From Acinetobacter sp. BY419 (GTDB lineage Bacteria; Pseudomonadota; Gammaproteobacteria; Pseudomonadales; Moraxellaceae): 64,000 nt of DNA. The notes below the pieces were generated by a model. The model was not told the DNA's origin. It ran no database searches and saw only the letters and a program-made list of their open reading frames with translations. Below are positions 54,926 to 64,000 of the stretch, in pieces (within the stretch, counting starts at the first letter, position 1; every line of letters begins with the position of its first letter). The translations under genes were made by a program, and so were the position numbers. The DNA lies in NCBI RefSeq assembly GCF_019038395.1, contig NZ_JAGFXZ010000005.1, forward strand, positions 62,001-126,000. The letters are read 5' to 3'.

Positions 54926-56206
54926 GTGGCTACTCCATTTTGGTATAACGCAGCCTTGACGCTGATTAAACCCTTATATCAATCCCGTATTCGTAAACGT
55001 GCGACCGATCCTGAGCAATTACAACAAGAACTGACAGAACGTTTCGGCCCCTTTCAGCCTCCTAAAAACCTGCATGCCATCTGGTTTCATGTGGTGTCGG
55101 TGGGTGAAACCAACGCTGCGCAACCATTAATCGAACATTATTTAAAGCTTGGTCATCCGGTACTGGTCACCAATACCACCAAAACAGGACAGGCACGGGC
55201 CAAATCACTCTTTTCAAAAGCGCCTTATCTGGACTTATTTCAAGCTGTCTATTTACCCGCTGATCAGAAAGAACTCATCCAGGATTTTTATCAGAAGTAT
55301 CAGCCGAAACTTTTATTGCTGATGGAAACCGAGCTTTGGCCTAATCTGCTGGATCAGGCACCAGAATTTGATGTACCCACGATTTTGTTAAATGCACGTC
55401 TTTCGGAAAAATCTGCCAAGGGCTATGCCAAGGTCAAAGGTTTGACTCGAGGCATGCTAAAACAGTTGACTCGACTTTTGGCACAAGATCCAGCTACCCA
55501 GCAACGTTATATTGAATTGGGGATCGCAGCCGAAAAAACCCAGGTTTTGGGCAATATCAAATTTGACATTACTGCGCCTGAGCATTTTATCCAGCAGGCA
55601 GATCAGTTGAAACAGCAATGGCAGCTAGCAGGTCGTAAAATTATTACGCTAGCCAGTACCCACGCCCATGAAGAAAAAGAAATTCTGAGTGCTTTAGAAT
55701 CTGCCTTAGAGGCTGATTCAAGTTTGACGTGTATTGTCGTGCCACGTCATCCGGAACGTTTTGATGAGGTGTTTCAGACTGCACAGTCGCTAGGTTTAAG
55801 AACCCGGCGCCGGAGTTTGGGGCAATCTATCGGAATGGATACCCAGGTTTATCTGGCCGATTCCATGGGTGAAATGTGGCTCTGGTATGGTTTAAGTCAG
55901 GCCTGTTATGTCGGTGGTTCGCTGAATGAGCCGGGGGGTGGGCATAATATTCTGGAGCCGATTGCACTGAATGTGCCGACTATTTTAGGCAAAAAATATT
56001 TTAATTTTCAGACCATTGTCGATGAGTTTGTTCAGGCAGATGCAGTCGCAGTGGTGCAGGATGCCCAGCAGGCGGCAGAGGTATTGCTGGAACTTTTGCA
56101 AGATCAGATCAAGGCGGAAAGCTTGAATACTGCAGCGCAGAAAATTATGCAGTTAAATACAGGATCACTTGAGAGACATATTCAGGTGATTGATCAGTAT
56201 CTATAA
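54926..56206 (+). CDS. waaA: 3-deoxy-D-manno-octulosonic acid (Kdo) transferase
   Basis: It adds Kdo to lipid IVA using CMP-Kdo at the inner membrane. The 426-aa GT-B protein has an N-terminal hydrophobic/basic anchor region, IWFHVVSVGETNAAQPLIEH, VLVTNTTKTGQARAKSLF, LLMETELWPNLL and the C-terminal GGSLNEPGGGHNILEPIALN. The start is GTG with AGGGG 6 nt upstream; an ATG 2 nt earlier is out of frame. It is single here, consistent with LOS inner-core synthesis in Acinetobacter together with lpxC in this window. Confidence 0.93.
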   Translation: MATPFWYNAALTLIKPLYQSRIRKRATDPEQLQQELTERFGPFQPPKNLHAIWFHVVSVGETNAAQPLIEHYLKLGHPVLVTNTTKTGQARAKSLFSKAPYLDLFQAVYLPADQKELIQDFYQKYQPKLLLLMETELWPNLLDQAPEFDVPTILLNARLSEKSAKGYAKVKGLTRGMLKQLTRLLAQDPATQQRYIELGIAAEKTQVLGNIKFDITAPEHFIQQADQLKQQWQLAGRKIITLASTHAHEEKEILSALESALEADSSLTCIVVPRHPERFDEVFQTAQSLGLRTRRRSLGQSIGMDTQVYLADSMGEMWLWYGLSQACYVGGSLNEPGGGHNILEPIALNVPTILGKKYFNFQTIVDEFVQADAVAVVQDAQQAAEVLLELLQDQIKAESLNTAAQKIMQLNTGSLERHIQVIDQYL

Positions 56207-56465
56207 GTAAATGTGAATACTTCAAATATTTTTGGAAAATATACTGTGGATTCTTCTCGGTATTATTTAAATATTCGAAGCTTATATTTTACTTTTGTTT
56301 TGGCAAAAAGTAACAAAACCATTTGTCATCCACAAAACTCGTTAAATACCATCTTTTTTGCTTCAACATCGCAGAAACATTATTTATTGAATAGCGACCT
56401 GCCTCGGACAGTGGTGGATGACATTTTTGCGTATCCTATGATGGGATGAATAGAGTTAATGATTT

Positions 56466-57179
56466 ATGAATATCGTCCTGCTTGATCCGCGTCAAACCGA
56501 AGCTGAATTCTGGTCTATTAGCTCGACTCGGCAACTGGAACATTTGCAGCAGCATTTGCAGATTCAAGTTGGAGACACTTTAAAAGTCGGTATTCGGGAA
56601 GGTCAGCGTTACCTGACTGAAATTGTCGAAATCTCTGAAAAAGCAGTGCGACTAAAACCGCTTCAAGAGGAAGTTGTTCCAGAAAAATTACCCGTGACCT
56701 TAATTGTGGCCTTGCCACGTCCGAAAGTGCTGCGCCGTCTGATCATGGACAGTGTCACCTTGGGCGTCGAAAAAATTATTTTATTGCACAGTTACCGTGT
56801 CGACAAAAGTTACTGGCAAACCCCGTTTTTACAGCAGTTAAATCATTATATCGAGCTGGGACTGGAACAGGCAGGGGATACCATCGCTCCGAAAATCGAG
56901 CTATATAAACGTTTTAAACCCTTTGTTGAAGATATCTTACCGGGCTTGATTACGACAGACCGACCGGCTTATGTAGCACATCCTTATGCCGAGCAAGTGA
57001 TGCCGTTTGCGATTGAACAGCCCTGTACGATCATTATTGGACCAGAAGGTGGATTTATTCCTTATGAAATAGAGCTACTCATGAAAAACGGCTGCCAGGC
57101 CGTGAGCCTAGGCAACCGTATTATCCGTACAGAAACTGTGATTCCTTATGTTTTAGGTCGACTGTTTAGCACGGGCTGA
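56466..57179 (+). CDS. rsmE: 16S rRNA m3U1498 methyltransferase
   Basis: This SPOUT-fold methyltransferase modifies U1498 of 16S rRNA with SAM. The 237-aa protein has an N-terminal PUA-like domain (QVGDTLKVGIREGQRYLTEI), then the trefoil-knot motifs LPRPKVLRRLIMDSVTLGVEKI, GPEGGF (192-197) and LGNRIIRTETVIPYVLGRL. Its 3' end overlaps the convergent mscS-type gene by 27 bp. The 259-bp gap upstream (56207-56465) contains a 78-codon frame without support. Confidence 0.92.
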   Translation: MNIVLLDPRQTEAEFWSISSTRQLEHLQQHLQIQVGDTLKVGIREGQRYLTEIVEISEKAVRLKPLQEEVVPEKLPVTLIVALPRPKVLRRLIMDSVTLGVEKIILLHSYRVDKSYWQTPFLQQLNHYIELGLEQAGDTIAPKIELYKRFKPFVEDILPGLITTDRPAYVAHPYAEQVMPFAIEQPCTIIIGPEGGFIPYEIELLMKNGCQAVSLGNRIIRTETVIPYVLGRLFSTG

Positions 57180-58133
57180 GACATCTTCATTGCCTTCGCC
57201 GCGATAGACTTTAACTTCCTGTACCGGATAAGGAATCGAAATATTATGTTCGGCAAAAGCCTGAATGACCCGTTCCTGTACCGCACTGATGGAGCTTCCG
57301 GTTGCTGTTTCAGTGGTATCGACCCACCAGAAAGCTTTTAAGGTAATGGAAAAATCCGCCAGTGCCGTGACATTGACACTAAAGCCCGGCTGGCTCAGGA
57401 TGGTTGGGTCTTTATCCAAAATGGCGGTAATCAGGTCTTTGGCTTTTTGAATATCATCTTCATAACCAATGCCCACCACGAACTCGCAGCGACGACGGGT
57501 ATAAGCGGTATTCACCGTGACTGGACTGGTATAGACCGTCGCGTTCGGAATCACGATACGGCGGCCATCTGGCGAGCGTAAAAAGGTGGCCCGAATCTGA
57601 ATATCTTCGACCGTACCTTCCATGCCATTCACGATAATATCATCGCCGATCTTGAACGGTTCACTGAGCAAAATCAGCACGCCAGAGAGCAGGTTCTGGA
57701 AAATATCCTTGAAGGCAAAGCCGATTGCGACAGAACCAATCCCGAGGGCACTCATCAGTTGACCCGGGGTAAAGCCAGGCACGGCAATGACCAGTCCAAT
57801 CAAAACCCCAAAGAAAATAATAAAGCTGCTACCGACACGATTAAGTACCAACACCAGGTTCTGGCGGGTATAAGAGCGATTTTCCAAAGTTTTACGTATG
57901 AAAAACTTGAATATCTTGGAGAGTAACCAAAAAATCGAAATCACCACCAAGGCAATACAGAAATAGGGCACACGCTCCCAAAAACCTTCTATGATCTTGT
58001 CAATGGCACTATAAGCATCATTATACTTGGCGGTATGTTCAATCACGGTCTGGGTTGTTTTTTCAGTTGCCTCTTGCAACAACTCCGTGGTGCCCTCAGT
58101 GACTTGGCTTAAGGTATTATTTTGCTCTGCCAC
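57153..58133 (-). CDS. Small-conductance mechanosensitive channel (MscS family)
   Basis: This inner-membrane heptameric channel opens on membrane tension in osmotic downshock. GTG 58133 is preferred (GTGGA just upstream), giving MAEQNNTLSQV and 326 aa. Two or three membrane helices at about 65-165 include the pore helix GQLMSALGIGSVAIGFAFKDIFQNLLSG, followed by the beta domain (PFKIGDDIIVNGMEGTVEDIQIR, VIPNATVYTSPV) and the C-terminal alpha/beta part. The N-terminal 60 residues are coiled-coil-like. The 3' end overlaps rsmE. Confidence 0.9.
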   Translation of the reverse strand: MAEQNNTLSQVTEGTTELLQEATEKTTQTVIEHTAKYNDAYSAIDKIIEGFWERVPYFCIALVVISIFWLLSKIFKFFIRKTLENRSYTRQNLVLVLNRVGSSFIIFFGVLIGLVIAVPGFTPGQLMSALGIGSVAIGFAFKDIFQNLLSGVLILLSEPFKIGDDIIVNGMEGTVEDIQIRATFLRSPDGRRIVIPNATVYTSPVTVNTAYTRRRCEFVVGIGYEDDIQKAKDLITAILDKDPTILSQPGFSVNVTALADFSITLKAFWWVDTTETATGSSISAVQERVIQAFAEHNISIPYPVQEVKVYRGEGNEDVSARAKQST

Positions 58134-58239
58134 AAAAAATCCACAATTCAAATTTTACCTATTTTGCCTGATGTTCAGCAAAAAATTAACAAGGACTTTC
58201 AACCGAGGCCGAATATTTTCTTAAATAGCAGGGGCAAGA

Positions 58240-58818
58240 TTAAAAGTATTTGGTGGTTTTCTGCATCATTTCAGCCGGGGTTTGCGGCTGTTCTCCACCA
58301 CTCATATAGCCAAATAAAGCCAGTGAACCCAACAGGCTAAGCAGGGTCAGGATAATCATCAGCCATGCCAGCACCTTTTCCCAGAACAAGGTTAGCCGTG
58401 CCGGACCATATTGATTCACGCCACGATCGCCCGGACCAAAGACGATATAAAGCCATACAAAAATGTTCACTAAGGGGATCAATAATAACAGCGCCCACCA
58501 GCCACTCCGGTCCATATCATGCAAACGGCGGATGGTAACGACTAAAGCGAAATACAGATAGGCCAGTATCATGATCATCACACCGATACTGGCCAAGCCC
58601 TGTATTGAAATCAGCCAGTTAGGATCCACGGAAAGGGTAGCAATATTTACAATATCAATACTGAGGCCGAGCGCAATACTGCCAAATAAAAAAATGAAAT
58701 GCAGAAATGTCGACCAGGCAATAAAGCTCAAGCGCCCGAAACGGCCTTTCATCGACAAGGGATGATCTATTGCAGGCAGATTAGGCGGGCTAAAATAGGG
58801 AGATTCAGGCGATTTCAT
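58240..58818 (-). CDS. DUF805 membrane protein
   Basis: This is a 192-aa inner-membrane protein. ATG 58818 has AGGATA 6 nt upstream. The DUF805 pattern is clear: MKGRFGRLSFIAW near the start, TIRRLHDMDRSGWWALLLLIPLVN in the middle, and FGPGDRGVNQYGP after it; four membrane helices are predicted. Function unknown. It lies upstream of the mechanosensitive channel gene on the same strand with a gap of about 105 bp. Confidence 0.88.
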   Translation of the reverse strand: MKSPESPYFSPPNLPAIDHPLSMKGRFGRLSFIAWSTFLHFIFLFGSIALGLSIDIVNIATLSVDPNWLISIQGLASIGVMIMILAYLYFALVVTIRRLHDMDRSGWWALLLLIPLVNIFVWLYIVFGPGDRGVNQYGPARLTLFWEKVLAWLMIILTLLSLLGSLALFGYMSGGEQPQTPAEMMQKTTKYF

Positions 58819-59087
58819 AAAGAGTATCCTGCTAAACCAGACGCAATAACCACGAGAGGTCAATTTTATTGTAAAGGGCTTTGCTACACATCATACACAG
58901 TTGCGCAGAAGATTCTGTACGGTAAGTTGTGGTTTATTTTGATTGAATTTGTATAAATAATCTACGACGAAAGCATGATTGCCGGATTTAAAATAAGCAG
59001 GCCATACTGCCATTATGCATAAAAAACAATCAACAACGCAGTATTAACCTCTCGTGATGAGATAGAACAAAATCAAGGAAGTGACTT

Positions 59088-61034
<1,947 letters not shown>

Positions 61035-61048
61035 ATTCAAGCTGTTCC

Positions 61049-61074
61049 AATACCGGCAGTCTGCCGGTATTTTT
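61049..61074 (+). terminator. acs terminator
   Basis: AATACCGGCAG/CTGCCGGTATT stem with a minimal loop and TTTT tail. Confidence 0.9.
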
Positions 61075-61162
61075 ATATCAGGAATAAGCTCTGCATGCTT
61101 TTGGATATAGGTCATCGCCTTGATCTGCTAAGCTGCCCATATGCTGAACATGAGTTAAAATA

Positions 61163-62344
61163 ATGAATGTACGATCCCCATATTTAGATCAGTCTCCTGT
61201 AGATATTGCCCAGAAACTGGCCGAAAATTTTGTCCTGACTGCTGCTGTACGGGACAAACAAGGCGGTAATCCCAAGCATGAACGTGATTTGATTCGTAAT
61301 AGTGGCCTGCTAGGTTTGTCGATTCCTGTGGCCTATGGCGGTCAGGGTGCCGACTGGCAGACCATATTTAACACTATTCAAGTGATCGCCCGGGTCGACA
61401 GTTCATTGGCGCATGTCTATGGCTTTCACCATTTGCTGATTGCGACCGTGCAATTATTTTCCCAAGCGGAACAATATGGCCCGTGGTTTGAACAGACAGC
61501 CAGATACAACCTGTTTTGGGGCAATACCTTAAATCCGCTGGATCGTCGTACTACAGTAACTCAAGTCTCGGAAAACGAATATATTTTTCATGGCGATAAA
61601 AGCTTCTGTTCAGGTTCGATCGATTCGGATATCTTGCTGTGTTCTGGCTATAACAATGCAGGCAAATTGCTGATTGGCGTGATTCCTACCCAGCGGGATG
61701 GGGTGAGCTTTCTGGGCGACTGGAACAATATGGGCCAACGCCAGACTGACAGCGGTACCAGTCATTTTGAGCAGGTCAAAATTCATGAAGATGAATTGCT
61801 GTTAAATCCCGGTCCACTCAGCACTCCGTATTCAAGTCTACGGCCTTTGATTGCCCAGCTGATTTTCGTACATCTGTTTCTGGGTGTGGCAGAAGGCGCA
61901 TTTGAAATCGCCAGACAGACCGTACAAACCCAAAAAGCCTGGTCCAAATCACTGGCAGAAGATGCAGTCAATGATCCCTTTACCCAGAAGCATTTCGCTG
62001 AGTTTTATGTACAGCTAGAAGGCGTACGTTTACTGGCAGATAAAGCGGTTCAGGCTTTTCAGGCAGCCTGGGATCTGGGAAATGACCTAAGTGCGAAGCA
62101 ACGTGGAGAAGTTTCAGTTGCCATTGCGACGGCCAAAATTGCTGCGACCCATACGTCTTTATATATTACCCAGAATATTTTTCAGGTGATGGGGGCGCGG
62201 GCAACGACTGCACAACTGAATCTGGATCGATTCTGGCGCAATGTGCGCACTCAGACCCTGCATGATCCGGTAGATTATAAGTATCAGGAAGTGGGAGAGT
62301 GGGTGCTGACAGGGAAAGTACCTGATCCAAGTTTTTATTCTTAA
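61163..62344 (+). CDS. Acyl-CoA dehydrogenase-fold flavoprotein (SfnB/DszC-like)
   Basis: The 393-aa protein has the acyl-CoA dehydrogenase layout: an N-terminal helical domain (RNSGLLGLSIPVAYGGQGADW), a middle beta domain (HGDKSFCSGSIDSDILLC, WNNMGQRQTDSGTSHFEQVKI), and a C-terminal helical domain ending FQVMGARATTAQLNLDRFWRNVRTQTLHDP. The last motif, with H-D-P, is typical of the monooxygenase/sulfur-acquisition group (SfnB, DszC) rather than fatty-acid oxidation, so it may act on organosulfur compounds with FMNH2; no other sulfur genes are nearby to support this. It is a single gene. Confidence 0.75.
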   Translation: MNVRSPYLDQSPVDIAQKLAENFVLTAAVRDKQGGNPKHERDLIRNSGLLGLSIPVAYGGQGADWQTIFNTIQVIARVDSSLAHVYGFHHLLIATVQLFSQAEQYGPWFEQTARYNLFWGNTLNPLDRRTTVTQVSENEYIFHGDKSFCSGSIDSDILLCSGYNNAGKLLIGVIPTQRDGVSFLGDWNNMGQRQTDSGTSHFEQVKIHEDELLLNPGPLSTPYSSLRPLIAQLIFVHLFLGVAEGAFEIARQTVQTQKAWSKSLAEDAVNDPFTQKHFAEFYVQLEGVRLLADKAVQAFQAAWDLGNDLSAKQRGEVSVAIATAKIAATHTSLYITQNIFQVMGARATTAQLNLDRFWRNVRTQTLHDPVDYKYQEVGEWVLTGKVPDPSFYS

Positions 62345-62577
62345 ATACTCATTTGAAAGGGGATGTCATAGCCTGATTTTTTCTCTAAATATTCAAAGCT
62401 TTGTCTATATGAAAGCTTGCTTTGGAAAGACCCAGAGCAAGTAAAAGTCTTTGATTCCCGCTATGCGATGTCCTGATCCAGTTTAAGCGCTGCTTTAAAC
62501 TGTAGCGCGAGAATGGAAAAAGTGGCATCCATGCAACCTTCTTTAAATCCAAAATTTTTCAAAAATTAAAATCACAA

Positions 62578-63993
62578 TCACAGACTTTTAAATGCCTCAA
62601 TTGCCCGTACACGGGATGCTTTTAAATCTACCATCGGTTTGGGATAATCCAGTTCAAGTGCAGAATTTTTAGCATAGGGTTCATGAATGGATTTGGCATC
62701 CAGGTGGGCCAGTTCTGGTACCCACTGGCGAATATAATCTCCATTCGGATCAAACTTCTGTGACTGGCTGACCGGATTAAAAATCCGGAAATAGGGTACG
62801 GCATCCATACCTGTCGAAGCACACCATTGCCAACCGCCATTGTTCGCCGCCAGGTCACCATCAATCAGATGCTGCATGAACCAGCTTTCTCCCAAACGCC
62901 AGTCAATCAGCAGGTTTTTGCACAGGAACATCGCGGTAATCATGCGCACCCGGTTATGCATCCAGCCGGTGGCTCGCATTTGCCGCATGCCGGCATCCAC
63001 AATCGGAATCCCGGTTTGCCCCTGTTGCCAAGCGATCAGATCTTCAGGTGCATTGCGCCACTGGACTTTATCGGTACTTTCTTTAAACGGACGATGTCTG
63101 GATACACGGGGAAAGTCGAACAGGGTATGCAGATAAAATTCCCGCCAGAGCAGTTCATCCAGCCAGGTTTGTTGACCAATATCATCAATCTGGAAATAGC
63201 CTTGATGCTGTTTAAACAGGGCCTGAATGCATTGGCGAATCGAGAGGATACCAATATTCAGATACGGTGACAGGCGGCTGGTACCATCGACTGCAGGTAA
63301 ATCCCGTTCGGTTTTATAGTGAGTCATTTTCTCCCCGATAAAATCATCGAGCAGCTCAAAGGCAGCGTGATCTTCCGCAGGCCAGAGCTGTGCAGCATCA
63401 TCGACCTCATAGTCAGCCACAAACTTTTGCAGATCAAAGCTGTTTAACTGTGCCGGTAATTCAAGCGGATCTTGAGGCTGAATGGCAGGATAACAGCTGG
63501 GTATATCTAGAATCAGTCGCTCATAGCACTTTTTCTTGAACGCGCTATAAACCTGATAAGGCTGGCTGGACTGATTGCGAATGCTGCCTAGCGGGAACAG
63601 GCTACGATCATGATACAGTTCGACCTTGATCTGCTGCTGTTCCAGCCGTTGCTGAACCTGAAAATCACGGTGCAGCTCATTTACACCCACTTCAATATTC
63701 GCATGTACCGTATCGATGTTTAGCTGTTGGCACAGGGTGAGCAATTTAGCAGGCAGCTCTTGCCATAAAGGCACATTCAGAATGATCAATGGAATATTTA
63801 ACTGTGCTAACTGCTGCTTTAAGATGCCGAGGCGACGCAGATAAAAATCGATTTTAATCCGGGCATCCTGATGCAACTTCCATTGCTCGGGAGACAAGGT
63901 GATCAGTGCTATGCAGGCACCTTGCTGGGCGCCATGCCACAGTGCGGCATGATCATGAATTCGAAGGTCTTGGCGGAACCAGATCAATTGCAT
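62578..63993 (-). CDS. phrB: Deoxyribodipyrimidine photolyase
   Basis: This light-driven flavoenzyme repairs cyclobutane pyrimidine dimers. The 471-aa protein has the antenna-binding N-terminal domain (MQLIWFRQDLRIHDHAALWH), a linker, and the FAD domain with LSPYLNIGILSIRQC, WLDELLWREFYLHTLFDFPRVS, VDAGMRQMRATGWMHNRVRMI and NNGGWQWCASTGMDAVPYFRIFNP. These residues mark class I CPD photolyases. The start is 7 bp from the window end, so its promoter is outside. It is convergent with the flavoprotein gene; the 233-bp gap holds no visible feature. Confidence 0.95.
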   Translation of the reverse strand: MQLIWFRQDLRIHDHAALWHGAQQGACIALITLSPEQWKLHQDARIKIDFYLRRLGILKQQLAQLNIPLIILNVPLWQELPAKLLTLCQQLNIDTVHANIEVGVNELHRDFQVQQRLEQQQIKVELYHDRSLFPLGSIRNQSSQPYQVYSAFKKKCYERLILDIPSCYPAIQPQDPLELPAQLNSFDLQKFVADYEVDDAAQLWPAEDHAAFELLDDFIGEKMTHYKTERDLPAVDGTSRLSPYLNIGILSIRQCIQALFKQHQGYFQIDDIGQQTWLDELLWREFYLHTLFDFPRVSRHRPFKESTDKVQWRNAPEDLIAWQQGQTGIPIVDAGMRQMRATGWMHNRVRMITAMFLCKNLLIDWRLGESWFMQHLIDGDLAANNGGWQWCASTGMDAVPYFRIFNPVSQSQKFDPNGDYIRQWVPELAHLDAKSIHEPYAKNSALELDYPKPMVDLKASRVRAIEAFKSL

Positions 63994-64000
63994 TTTGAAC

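Noticed and set aside
56213-56449. 78-codon frame between waaA and rsmE
   Set aside because: GTG start without ribosome site and no recognisable motif.

Overview
The window is a chromosomal segment of a gammaproteobacterium that is almost certainly an Acinetobacter (Moraxellaceae). The evidence is the murG-murC-ddl-ftsQ-ftsA-ftsZ-lpxC cluster followed by an inverted dciA, two tandem Omp33-36-like porins, an exonuclease III/Crc-type gene divergent from pyrE, a three-lipoyl AceF, and the very short FtsZ tail. I cannot fix the species. Gene content is mostly core. No rRNA, tRNA, intact insertion sequence, prophage or CRISPR array was seen.

Layout. 1-6.2 kb: the last codons of parE, then a complete urea ABC transporter (urtABCDE) behind a sigma54-like promoter. 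6.2-10.3 kb: a minus-strand accessory stretch (HKD/PLD-type protein, secreted hypothetical, GNAT acetyltransferase, Tsx/OmpK porin), then about 1 kb without a convincing gene. 10.3-20 kb: HPF-like ribosome factor, ankyrin protein, outer-membrane protein, DsbD, diguanylate cyclase, azoreductase, esterase, DUF2147 protein, ArsC-like reductase, crc-like gene and pyrE. 20-21.5 kb: a strong candidate for a CsrA-sponge small RNA and a cold-shock gene with a long leader. 21.9-25.5 kb: copper resistance (copB, copA, a Cys/His-rich CopL-like protein, DUF3565). 25.6-27.1 kb: gshB and a broken MFS transporter. 27.5-36.2 kb: division and cell-wall cluster plus dciA. 36.3-42.1 kb: LytM peptidase and pyruvate dehydrogenase (aceE, aceF). 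42.1-50 kb: a yybP-ykoY manganese riboswitch with its GDT1-type exporter, an ODP-type metallo-hydrolase, a YkgJ protein, guaB, glmM, pdxH and recJ. 50-64 kb: tandem porins, prfB with its programmed frameshift, an ArsR regulator with an old yellow enzyme, waaA, rsmE, mscS-type channel, DUF805 protein, acs, an acyl-CoA dehydrogenase-like flavoprotein and phrB.

The least expected signal is non-coding. Between pyrE and the cold-shock gene, positions 20302-20498 hold a GacA-box-like palindrome, a -10 element, six GGA motifs in about 120 nt (three shown in AGGA/AGGAT loops) and an intrinsic terminator whose loop is itself AGGAT. This is the architecture of RsmY/RsmZ-type RNAs that titrate CsrA/RsmA. 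Nearby is a Crc-family protein that keeps every exonuclease III catalytic residue. Other points worth attention are the Mn riboswitch, the conserved RF2 frameshift, the ArsR/OYE pair with an operator-like dyad, and a repeat-like hairpin overlapping the urtE stop codon.
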